Assembly (NCBI GenBank): GCA_002841885.1
Contig: PHBE01000007.1
Span: forward strand, 248,001-312,000
DNA: 64,000 bases
Source of the DNA: Deltaproteobacteria bacterium HGW-Deltaproteobacteria-18
Lineage (GTDB): Bacteria; Desulfobacterota; Desulfovibrionia; Desulfovibrionales; Desulfomicrobiaceae
Direction: 5' to 3'
Within the stretch, counting starts at the first letter, position 1, and every line of letters begins with the position of its first letter. The position numbers were made by a program, and so were the translations under genes. Positions 53,031 through 62,000 of this stretch are shown here, piece by piece. The notes under the pieces were generated by a model. It had not been told where the DNA came from. It saw only the letters and a list, made by a program, of their open reading frames with translations, and did no database searches.

Positions 53031-53499
53031 ATTTTAAATTTTTTTGTTTGATGTTAAGTGTTATATATAAATTTATTTTACTATTTTCTGCATAATTATA
53101 TGTATTTTTAGTAATTTGATTTTTTTTATTTAGATATAAAAATACATATTCTTTCATTTCGTTGCTCTGCCAATATTACATTCAAAACTTCACTGCAAAA
53201 AGTCAGGAAGAATCCTGATTGTCATTTCCTTGAACATGTGCCCGGCATGAAGGATGATCATGCAAGCTTGCGTGTAAACCCTTTTTTCAACTATTTGAAA
53301 ATGCATTTCGTTCTCCAAGGAGATGACGACTTGTTGTAGTGACGACATTCAAAACGATGCTCGCTGAACGATTCTGGTTATCAGGGTAGCGTGCATGGCA
53401 AATTTTGCGGGAATATGTTGCTTGTTTTACTGTGGTCATGAATCTTGAGACAGTCGTGTTTTTCGTGAGCCGCCGAGGCCTTGAGTCAGGACAGAAAGC
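53031..53499. other. Intergenic region at the right border of the accessory segment
   Basis: AT-rich to about 53160, then rising to backbone composition. No gene supported; the frame at 53405-53713 runs into the antisense of the aminotransferase. No tRNA end repeat or integrase was seen. Confidence 0.45.
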
Positions 53500-53528
53500 A
53501 AAAGGCAGGCCTTGTCAGCCTGCCTTTT
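53500..53528 (-). terminator. Terminator of the aminotransferase gene
   Basis: Perfect 11-bp stem AAAAGGCAGGC/GCCTGCCTTTT with a 7-base loop; on the minus strand it ends CCTTTTGCTTTC. It lies about 33 bases past the stop. Confidence 0.85.
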
Positions 53529-53561
53529 GTCGGAACATGGTGCGCCGGATTGGAGTAGCGG

Positions 53562-54758
53562 CTATTCTGCCGCATAGGCTTTCAAGGCGGCAAGGCCTTT
53601 GCGGATCCCCTCCGTGTCGATGCCGGAATAGGCCAGACGCACGAAGCGGCGCGTTTCCCCAGGCAACGGGCGGCCGAAGTGCAGGCGTGTGCACAGCGAG
53701 ACGCCCGTCTTGACCAGGATGTCTTCGGCAAACCGCGCGTAGTCGTCTCCAAAGCCCTTGCGGGCCATCAGTTCCGTGACCTCGGGGAAAAGATAGAAGG
53801 TGGCCTCGGGGCTTGGGCAGTCCACTCCGGGCATGGAATTCAAAAGCTCCACGGCCGTGTCGCGACGTTCCTTGAGCGTTTTCAGGATGGCCAGGGGGCC
53901 GGACTGGTCACCGGTCAGACCTTCAAGGGCGCCGTGCTGCACAAAGTGATTGGAGCAGGACTCGTCGTTGACATTGAGCTTGGAGATGATGTCGATGACG
54001 GCCCTTGGTCCGATGGCTGCGCCAAGACGCCAGCCTGTCATGGCGAACTTTTTGGAGAAGGTGTAGAGGATGACGCTTCGTGCCTGCATGCCCGGAATGG
54101 ATGCCAGTGAGGAACTTTTCCCGCCGTAGCGGATGTCGAAATAGGCCTCGTCCAGAAGTACGGACAGATTGTGGCGCATGACCAGATGGGCCAGACGTTC
54201 GCGTTCAGCGTCTGAGCACTGGGCACCCAGGGGATTTTGCAAGTCGTTGATAATGATCGCTCGCGTGTGCGGGGTGACGAGGCTTTCAAGATGGTCAAGA
54301 TCGATATGAAAGCCGCTACCGTCCCGGATGTAGCGATAGGGCACGGCGACTCCGCCGTGGTATTCGATCTGGGATTCGTAAATGGGGTAGCCCGGATTGG
54401 GGTAGAGCACTTCATCGCCCGGGTTCACGCAGGCCATGATGAATTTCCCGATAACCGGCTTTCCGCCAGGCTGGATGGCCACGTTTTCCATGGCGTAATC
54501 CAAGCCTCTTGCCGCGCTCACGTCCTGCGCCAGGGCGTCGCGCAGCTCGGGGATGCCGGGGCTTGGACAATAGCCGGTCTTTCCGTTGCGCATGGCGCGG
54601 CAAGCCGCGTCCATGACGTTTTGGGGCGTCGGGATGTTCAGGTCGCCCAGGTGAAAAGGGAAGACCTCGTGCCCTGCGGCCTTGTGCGCCGCGGCGCGGC
54701 CGGCAACGGCAAAGGCCGTTTCGGTGCCGAGTCGTGCAATTCTGTCTGCAATGAACAT
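53562..54758 (-). CDS. PLP-dependent class I/II aminotransferase
   Basis: 398-residue aspartate-aminotransferase-like enzyme (fold type I). Motifs are HLGDLNIPTPQNV, NPGYPIYESQI, IINDLQNPLGAQCS and the PLP lysine in YTFSKKFAMTGWRLG, with the carboxylate-binding Arg near the C-terminus (RFVRLAYSG). The exact substrate pair cannot be told from sequence. ATG 54758 follows GAGGG; the 39 residues upstream in frame are non-conserved and overlap the isomerase remnant. Confidence 0.88.
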   Translation of the reverse strand: MFIADRIARLGTETAFAVAGRAAAHKAAGHEVFPFHLGDLNIPTPQNVMDAACRAMRNGKTGYCPSPGIPELRDALAQDVSAARGLDYAMENVAIQPGGKPVIGKFIMACVNPGDEVLYPNPGYPIYESQIEYHGGVAVPYRYIRDGSGFHIDLDHLESLVTPHTRAIIINDLQNPLGAQCSDAERERLAHLVMRHNLSVLLDEAYFDIRYGGKSSSLASIPGMQARSVILYTFSKKFAMTGWRLGAAIGPRAVIDIISKLNVNDESCSNHFVQHGALEGLTGDQSGPLAILKTLKERRDTAVELLNSMPGVDCPSPEATFYLFPEVTELMARKGFGDDYARFAEDILVKTGVSLCTRLHFGRPLPGETRRFVRLAYSGIDTEGIRKGLAALKAYAAE

Positions 54759-54802
54759 GGATGCCCTCACTTGAGTTTGAAAACTTCGGATTCTATCATT
54801 AG

Positions 54803-55150
54803 TCATGTTGCGAGATAGCCTCTGGCGTGCATGAGACTGGAGAACTCGTTCTCGACGTTGTCCAGCATGGTGCAAACGGCAGTGGTCAGGGGGGCGTTGG
54901 CCTCGAAGGTGCGTTTGATGTCCCCGCGGCAGGCGAAGTGTCCGACGTCAGATAACCGTTGTGCCCATAGCATCGAAGGTAATTGAGGAACTCAACGTAT
55001 TCAAGGTAATGTTTGATGTTGCAGAAGTAATCCCTGTGCCATCTGTCGTCGTTGTCGTTAACGTGCACGTAAAGGTGGTAGAGGTTTTCAGAGGTGAGAG
55101 GCAACGCTTCGCCGGGGTGGAGAGAAAGAACACCGTGTCAAGGAGACCGG
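54803..55150 (-). pseudogene. C-terminal remnant of a xylose isomerase-like TIM-barrel protein
   Basis: Minus-strand translation gives LHPGEALPLTSENLYHLYVH, VNDNDDRWHRDYF and YLEYVEFLNYLRCYGHNGYL. After a one-base frameshift near 54930 it gives GDIKRTFEANAPLTTAVCTM and ends HARGYLAT at 54803. This matches the last third of sugar isomerase/epimerase (AP-endonuclease 2-like) proteins: YHVHVNDN, GYxGWLTxD and the C-terminal helix. The 5' two thirds are missing and a further shift lies near 55125. It abuts the stop of the AEC transporter gene. Confidence 0.7.
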
Positions 55151-55154
55151 AGGA

Positions 55155-56132
55155 TTAGATGATCCCGGTCAGCCAGTACAGCATGGGCAGCACCACGATC
55201 AGGGCCAGGGTGGAGGTGAACCAGCAGGCATTGGCCAAGTCGATGTCCAGATCGTAGATCGAGGGCGGGATGAGGGCCGTGAAGGCCACGGGCATGGATG
55301 AAAGGATGAGCACGACCTTGAGGGGCGCGCCGCCCATGATGCTCCCGAATCCCAGGGCTGCTGCGGCACCTGTGGCCAAAATGGGCATGCACACGAATTT
55401 GATGCCCGTGATGACCGCGCACTCCCGCAGATACGTTCCCAGGCGTGTGAAACGCATGGCCAGGCCGATGGAGAAGAGCATCATGAGCGACCCCAACGGC
55501 ACGAGAATGCTGTTGAGCAGCGGAAAGAAAGAGGGACGCTCAAGTCCGGAGAGGTTCAGGACTCCTCCCAGCAGCATGGAGGAGAGGGCCACGATGATGA
55601 AGGGGTCGGTCACCACGCGCCGCAGGCCTGCCATGGCCCCGCCGCCCTGTCTTCCTCCCTCAGCGTAGGCTTTTGCCAGGGGAAAGCCGAAGGAAAAATA
55701 GACGATCTCTTCGAAGAGTTTGTAGGCCGGGACCAGGGCGAAGGCCGCTTCGCCCAGGAAGGTGTGGCAGACCATGGCCCCCACGGCGCCGATGTTGGTG
55801 AACGATCCGCAGCAGTAGAAGGCCCCGGTCTGGCGCGCGCTGAGGCCCAGAGGCTTGGCTGCGGCGAGAGCTAAAAAGCCCCCCGTCAGGAAGACCGTGC
55901 CCCCAACGAAGGGCATGGCCACCAGTTCCACGTCCCTGAGGGACAGGTTCCAGATCGCCCCGCAATAGGTCAGGGGCAGAACCCACAAGAGCGCCGTTTT
56001 CTGCAGGCCGACGCGCAGTCGCGCCATGTCGACAGGCAGCCGCAGCCGTCCTCTGTCCACGGCCATTCGGACGAGCCAGCCCAGGCCCAGACCGGTGACG
56101 ATGATGGCCAGGGAAAAGAGAACCTTGTCCAT
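55155..56132 (-). CDS. AEC (auxin efflux carrier) family transporter
   Basis: 325-residue membrane protein with about ten helices. The central FYCCGSFTNIGAVGAMVCHT and the C-terminal ILSSMPVAFTALIPPSIYDL are the two half-helix crossover regions of the AEC/bile-sodium-symporter-like fold. Relatives move malate or other small acids; the substrate here is unknown. It begins 14 bases after the helicase stop. Confidence 0.83.
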   Translation of the reverse strand: MDKVLFSLAIIVTGLGLGWLVRMAVDRGRLRLPVDMARLRVGLQKTALLWVLPLTYCGAIWNLSLRDVELVAMPFVGGTVFLTGGFLALAAAKPLGLSARQTGAFYCCGSFTNIGAVGAMVCHTFLGEAAFALVPAYKLFEEIVYFSFGFPLAKAYAEGGRQGGGAMAGLRRVVTDPFIIVALSSMLLGGVLNLSGLERPSFFPLLNSILVPLGSLMMLFSIGLAMRFTRLGTYLRECAVITGIKFVCMPILATGAAAALGFGSIMGGAPLKVVLILSSMPVAFTALIPPSIYDLDIDLANACWFTSTLALIVVLPMLYWLTGII

Positions 56133-56146
56133 GCTGCGTGCTGGCG

Positions 56147-57682
56147 TCAGCCGCGTTTGTTTCCGCGGGAGGGCCGTCCCTGCCTGCCGGTCTGGGCCGG
56201 TTTGGCGGGGCGTCCACCGCGCCCGGGCCGTTCCGTGCCTGAACCGCCGCGCGAGTCGCGGGCTTTCGGGGCGCCGGTCCCGGACCGGTCGTCATCTCTT
56301 TTTCTGCCTTGTCCGCCGCGCCCTCTCGAATCCGGCTTCGGACTCGTGTCGGGTCCATTCTGTGAGCCTGATTTTTCGTTTTTCTTGCCGCGCGTCGTCG
56401 ATTCGGGCTTTGCGTCCTTGGGTTTCTTGCTTCGGCCCTGGACGCGCAGTTTGGCGTCCGACTTCTTGGCCACCAGCGCCTTGATTTCCTTCGGGGCGTT
56501 TCTCTCGCTTTTCATGTTGCCGGGACGGTAGAGCACGAAATCGGGGAGATCGCTGTCTTCCGTAAATCCCTTGACCGCTTCGACGGGAATCTTGTGGCGC
56601 AACAGGGTTTCAATGGCCAGCAGAAGGTTGTGCTCCTCAGGGCTGACCAGGGAGACGGCGATGCCGCTGACCCCTGCGCGACCAGTGCGTCCGATGCGGT
56701 GCACGTAGTCTTCGGGAGAATTGGGGATGTCGTAGTTGACCACGAAAGGCAGGTTGCTGATGTCGAGACCGCGCGCGGCAACGTCCGTGGCCACGAGGAT
56801 GTGGAGCTTGCCGTCCTTGAATTCTTCAAGGGTCCGCTTCCTGAGCGATTGGCTCTTGCTGCCGTGCAGGGCCGCGACGCTGATCCCGTGCGCAGCCAGC
56901 TTGTCGGTCAGTCTGTTGGCCCAGGTGCGGGTACGGGCGAAGACCAGGATGCGGTCCTGCTGCTGCTTTTCGATGAGGTGCAGCAGCAAGGGCAGCTTGT
57001 TGTCCTTGTTCACCATGTGCACCTTCTGCACGACCGCTTCGGCCGCAGTGGTGTCCGGTGTAATCTCTATATACTCGGGATTTTTTAGCATCTTCGCGGC
57101 AAGCGCCTTGATTTGCGGCGTGTAGGTGGCCGAGAAGAGCATGGTCCTGCGATCGGTGGGCAGGAGGTCCACGATGGCGTTGATCTCGCCGCTGAATCCG
57201 AGGTCGAGCATCCTGTCGGCCTCGTCAAAGACCAGGAATTCGATGGACGCAAGGTTCAGGTGTTCCTGGTTTGCGAGGTCAAGCAGGCGTCCGGGGGTGG
57301 CCACCAGAATGTCGATGCCGCGTTGCAGTCGCGCGATCTGGGGTTCGATGCGCACTCCGCCAAAGGCCACGGTGCAGCGCAGGGAGACCTTGCGGGCGTA
57401 GCCTTTGATGCTTTCGCCGACCTGCAAGGCCAGTTCCCGCGTGGGGGTGAGGATCAGGGCGCGGGGGTGATGGCCGTTGCCGCGTGCCTGACCCAGAATC
57501 TGGACGATGGGCAGGCCGAAGGCGTCAGTTTTGCCCGTTCCGGTCTGTGCGCGGGCCAGGACGTCCCGTCCGGAGATGATGACGGGTATGGCCTGGGCCT
57601 GGATGGCGGTGGGGGTGTCGTAGCCTTTGTTCTTGGCGGCTTTCAGCAGTTCGACCCGCAGGCCAAGTTGATCAAATGACAT
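56147..57682 (-). CDS. rhlE: DEAD-box RNA helicase, RhlE-like
   Basis: 511 residues. The core has the Q motif (LGLRVELLKAAKNKGYDTPT), motif I ARAQTGTGKT, PTRELA, TPGRLLD, DEAD in VFDEADRMLD, SAT in LFSATY, and motif VI HRIGRTGRAG. The C-terminal 120 residues are a basic, Arg/Gly/Lys-rich low-complexity tail (RGRGGQGRKRDD, GRGGRPAKPAQTGRQ) that probably binds RNA. It acts in ribosome biogenesis or cold adaptation in relatives. AAGGA precedes the ATG. Confidence 0.93.
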   Translation of the reverse strand: MSFDQLGLRVELLKAAKNKGYDTPTAIQAQAIPVIISGRDVLARAQTGTGKTDAFGLPIVQILGQARGNGHHPRALILTPTRELALQVGESIKGYARKVSLRCTVAFGGVRIEPQIARLQRGIDILVATPGRLLDLANQEHLNLASIEFLVFDEADRMLDLGFSGEINAIVDLLPTDRRTMLFSATYTPQIKALAAKMLKNPEYIEITPDTTAAEAVVQKVHMVNKDNKLPLLLHLIEKQQQDRILVFARTRTWANRLTDKLAAHGISVAALHGSKSQSLRKRTLEEFKDGKLHILVATDVAARGLDISNLPFVVNYDIPNSPEDYVHRIGRTGRAGVSGIAVSLVSPEEHNLLLAIETLLRHKIPVEAVKGFTEDSDLPDFVLYRPGNMKSERNAPKEIKALVAKKSDAKLRVQGRSKKPKDAKPESTTRGKKNEKSGSQNGPDTSPKPDSRGRGGQGRKRDDDRSGTGAPKARDSRGGSGTERPGRGGRPAKPAQTGRQGRPSRGNKRG

Positions 57683-58030
57683 AATATTCCTTCAAAGGTG
57701 GGTGATGAAAAATGTGTGTGGGCGAACCGGGATGTCCGGAGATTGGATGAAGTCCGAAAAATGGGATGCTGATTTGAACGCGTTCGCAAGCCATTCTCTA
57801 GTCAGTTCCGGCGAGAGTGTCCACTCTGCGGGGCAAATGGCGAATGAGGCGGAAAGCAGGTTCAGAATATCAATATTTCGGAATATTATGAATATATTGC
57901 CGCTTGAATTCCGACGTGTTATTTGAATCTGTATTTTAACTGTGGCTGCTCCGATTTTCTAACGCCTTGGCAGCGGCATTAAATCTGGAGTCTTTGAGTG
58001 AATGTGATCTTTCATACCCGGGAGCGGATC
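57683..58030. other. Intergenic region (348 bases) upstream of the helicase
   Basis: Contains AATATT-TCGG-AATATT (57876-57891 region) and other AT-rich symmetric stretches near 57860-57900, which may be part of the helicase or the small-protein promoter. The frame at 57702-57926 has no family resemblance. Confidence 0.4.
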
Positions 58031-58141
58031 ATGGGCGACAAGGGCGGAAAAAAAGACAAGAACAAGATGCAGAAGCAGAAAGAAAGCAAAAACGCGGAAA
58101 AGAAAAAGGAAAAACAGGATAAGCAGATAAAAAAAGTCTGA
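58031..58141 (+). CDS. Small lysine-rich protein (36 residues)
   Basis: Starts MGDKGGKKDKNKMQKQKESK and continues with Lys, Glu and Gln to the stop at 58139-58141. About half the residues are Lys. GGAG lies seven bases before the ATG. Very similar short, highly charged Lys-rich proteins are scattered in many bacteria without known function. It was found by reading the sequence directly; no domain. It converges with the inositol monophosphatase gene 10 bases on. Confidence 0.6.
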   Translation: MGDKGGKKDKNKMQKQKESKNAEKKKEKQDKQIKKV

Positions 58142-58151
58142 TTTTCTGTGC

Positions 58152-58976
58152 TCAGATTCGATCCGCCAGTTCGCCAAGCAATGCCGGCAGGAGATGTCCG
58201 TTTGCGGCGGCGAGGCGATTGGATACGAGCGGTGAGCCTTCTTCGAAAATGTCCGCGGTACTGCCCCCGGCTTCGGTGACCAGGAGCATCCCTGCCGCGA
58301 TGTCCCATGCCTTCAGGCTTTCGACAAAGAAGGCGTCCAATCGGCCCGCCGCGACATAGGCCAGGTCCAGGGCCGCTGCGCCCGCACGCCGGATGCCTGC
58401 CGCCTTTCTGGAGATGCGGCAGAATCGTTGCAGGTATGCATCATGCCCCGGCCAGCGTGGCGGAGGGACCACCGTGCCGACCAAAGCCTTTTCCAGTTCT
58501 TTGGTGGCTGAAACATGGATGGGTTTGCCGTTTAGAAAGGCTCCGCGCCCGAGCAGGGCGTGAAAGGTCTCGTCGCGAACCGGGTCGGCGACAACGCCCA
58601 GGACGATCCTGTCGTCCACGGTGAGGGCAAGGGAGACGGCATAGAAGGGAAAACCGTGTACGAAGTTCATGGTCCCGTCGAGAGGATCGACGATCCAGCG
58701 GCAGCGGGACTGGCCGCTGGTGCCGCCTTCTTCGCCGGTGAAGGCGAACTCGGGGAACCTGGCCTGCAAGCGATCGCGGATGGCGTCTTCGGCCCGGCGA
58801 TCGATGATTGTGGTCACATCGCCCGGACTTTTGGTCTTGACCATGCATTCGGTGAGTTGGCTCTGCCCCTGGACGAGGATCGCGCAGGCCTCGCCTGCGG
58901 CTTCGAAGGCTGCCGCCAGGGTCGCGTCAAGATCAACCAGCTCTTCAATGCGCGTTGGGCTTTTCGGGGACGGCAT
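58152..58976 (-). CDS. Inositol monophosphatase family protein (SuhB-like)
   Basis: 274-residue Mg-dependent phosphatase. Motif 1 is WIVDPLDGTMNFVHGFP (residues about 95-110, metal ligands D and D), preceded by TGEEGG with the first Glu, and motif 2 is KAWDIAAGMLLVTEAGG. It probably hydrolyses inositol phosphate or another sugar phosphate. GGA lies nine to eleven bases before the ATG. Slightly longer than the usual 260 residues because of a linker near 25-45. Confidence 0.92.
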   Translation of the reverse strand: MPSPKSPTRIEELVDLDATLAAAFEAAGEACAILVQGQSQLTECMVKTKSPGDVTTIIDRRAEDAIRDRLQARFPEFAFTGEEGGTSGQSRCRWIVDPLDGTMNFVHGFPFYAVSLALTVDDRIVLGVVADPVRDETFHALLGRGAFLNGKPIHVSATKELEKALVGTVVPPPRWPGHDAYLQRFCRISRKAAGIRRAGAAALDLAYVAAGRLDAFFVESLKAWDIAAGMLLVTEAGGSTADIFEEGSPLVSNRLAAANGHLLPALLGELADRI

Positions 58977-59089
58977 GATTCAATTCCTATGATGGAGTCG
59001 CGTCCGCAAAATCTTCAGACTGTGCGGTCGCAAAAAAAAGGGGAGCAAAAAGAGCGTCCTGACGACGCTTTTCCACTCCCCTTTTGCGT

Positions 59090-62000
59090 TTATACCTTCT
59101 GGCCGCAGGAGGTGCAGAACTTGAACTCCTCCCTGGTCACGGGAGCCGCGCAGGTCGGACATTTACGGGGCGCCGGCACAAGCACGACCAGCAATTCCCC
59201 TTCCTTGACCGGCACCATGATCTTGTCTTCCTGATAGTCGGCGAATTTGAGGACGCGTTCCACCATGCCATCCACAGGGGCCAAGATCGACTTTTCCTGT
59301 TTCATGATGGAGATGTTGAACAGTTCCTCGCCTTTTTTGACCATGTCGCCCGGTTTGACGAGCATGACCCACAAATCCCCGCTGGAAGGCGAGCCGACCT
59401 GATAGGGGTCGTTCTGGTCGGCCATCTCCGTCGCGTTCTCGTTCTTGCCCGTGGCATCGGCCACCTTGATCTGCTGGGTGAAGGATTCGGAATCCAGTGT
59501 ATAGGAGACCAGACTCATGCCCATGTCGTCGGGGCGGGAAATGTGCTGCAAGGACAGGACATGATGTTTGCCTGTCGAATCCTTGAACATGATCTCATCC
59601 CCGGCTTCCATGCCTTCAAACCAGACATGCAGGGGCAGGCGGTTGCAGTCTCCGTATTGACCCACGAACTTGATGGTCGTCAGGGCGTCGCCGGGATGGC
59701 TCAGATACATGAGCAGCTCTTCTTCCGTAGGGATGCGTCCGATGTGTTCGGCCAGGCTTTGCAATTCCTTGGTTTCGTCCACATCCGAAAGCGTCGCCAG
59801 CGGGGAACATTCCGTCCGCCGGGCGATGGCCTCCCGGTACTCGGGCCCGAAGGCCGACTCATAGACCCAGTCCTGCGGGAATCCGAGCGGCAGGCGGCCG
59901 AACTTGCCGAGCAGCAGATTCCTGAAAGCGTCATTGGCGTCCTGGTAAATCTTCAGGCGCTCGGTCTTGATCTCGTCGGTCAGCGCCTCTTCAGGCAGCG
60001 TGACCACCTGGTCCAGCACGGACAAGAGCTTGCGCAAGCCTCTTCTCCCACCGCGCTTGTAGGCACCGGTCACGGCCAGGAACGCCGTGTTCCAGGTGAT
60101 CTGCGAGCCGGGCGTGACATCGTGGTAGCGCACGATCTTGCGGATTCCGGCCAGAAACTTGAGCATGAAGGGCAAGAGGTGGATGTAGCCCTGCTTCATG
60201 GCCCCTTCCTGAGAGGAGGAGGTCGCGCCGCCGGGCATGCCGTGTTCGATGACGTCGTAGTCGATGCCTTGGAAGTAGGGAGCCGTGTAGCGGTCGTAGT
60301 AGGGCATGATCTGTTTGAGCACGAAGCCGGTGGTGCGGATCATGTCCTTGTTCAGATTGGTCTTGAGGCCCAGTTCTTCGATGTAGGCTGCCGTGGAGAG
60401 CACCTCGCCCTGGCCGTACCAGCGCACCGAAGCACCGATGGCCGTGTCCACGATGTGCGCACCGGCCTTGGCTGCCGCTGCCACGGCGGGAACGAAGAGG
60501 CCGTCGGTGTAGTGGCGGTGGTAGTGCAGGACCAGATCGGGGTGGGCATTGCGGATGGCCGTGACCAGGTTCGTCATGAAGATCGGCGGGCATGACCCGG
60601 CCATGTCTTTGAGACCCAGGATGAACGTTTTTTCCGCAGCGTCACTGGAGCAGCCCAGGATCTCGGCGTTCATGTCGATGATCTCCCGCACCACGCCCAG
60701 ATAATGCGGCACGTCAAAGTCCTTGGCAAAGGACAGGGAGATGGCCGGTTCCCAGATATTCTTGCTGGAAGCCAGGGCCATCTCGGCGAAGGGGCGCATG
60801 TTATCGATGTGGTTCAGAAAATCGAAACAGCGGATGACATCGTAATGCTCGCAGATCATCTTGCCGGTGCGGCGCATGATGTTGCGGGGCAGTGGCTTGT
60901 ATCCGAGCACGTTGGTGGAGCGGATGAGCAGCTGCTTCAGGGTCTTGGGCGCGAACTCGTTCCACTCTCTGGCTTCGGAGAAGGGATAGGTCATGTTGGC
61001 CAGCATGGCCACGTGGAAGTGCGCCCCGCCGCCGTTCTCCAGTGAAAAGAACCCGCAGTTGTCCAGGTAGGGGCCGATGATGCGGTCTTCGGCCAGCCGG
61101 AAACGGTTGCCTGAGTTGGACTGGGTGATATCGCGGGCGGTGGTGTCCGTGAAATGGACGTGGCCGGAGTCGCGCACGTACGACAGGATCGCGTCCCGAT
61201 CCCCGCGCGGGTAGGGGTACTGGTAGTATTCGGGCTCAACGCCGGGCAAGGACGGCCTGAAGGGGTCCATGCGCTTGCTTTCCCTGGTACGGTAGTCCCC
61301 GAGCTTGACGTGCGGGTTGTAGCCGTGGGCCGAGATCTCGGCCACCAGACGGGACAGTCGTACGGCCTCGGATTCCTTGTCCATGTAGACCATGAGTTCC
61401 GGGGCGTTCGTCACAAAATTGGTGTCGTACTCGCCTTCGCGGAACTTGGGGTGGGCAATGATCTGGCGGTGAAACTGGATCGTGGTCTTGATCCCTCCGA
61501 TGGTGTATTCGTCGAGGGCTCGTTCCATGATCCCCAGCACCTTGTTCCATTGCGGACCGTAGGCGATGAGCAGGGCTGCGGCCGAATCGTATTGCGACGG
61601 GAACTCGTACCCGCTGCACACGCAGGAATCCACGCGCACGCCGGGACCACCCGGAGAAAGGTAGCGGGTGATGCGGCCGGCGTTGGGGGCAAAATTGTTC
61701 TGGGGATCTTCGCAGTTGACGCGCACCTGGATGGCGTGGCTCTTGGGCGTGCAGTTCTCGTCGGTCAGGCGCAGCCTGGCCCCGAAGGCCACGGCGATCT
61801 GCTCCTCGACCAAGTCTATGCCATAGCGGCATTCGGTGATGCCATGTTCGACCTGCAGGCGGGTGTTGACCTCGATCAAATAGGCCCGGCCCGTCGCGTC
61901 GACCAGGAACTCCACCGTGCACAGGGAATAATACCCCACGGCGCGAACCAGCTGGCGGGAATATTCCTTGAGCTGTTCGCGCAGCTCCGCAGTCATGCCC

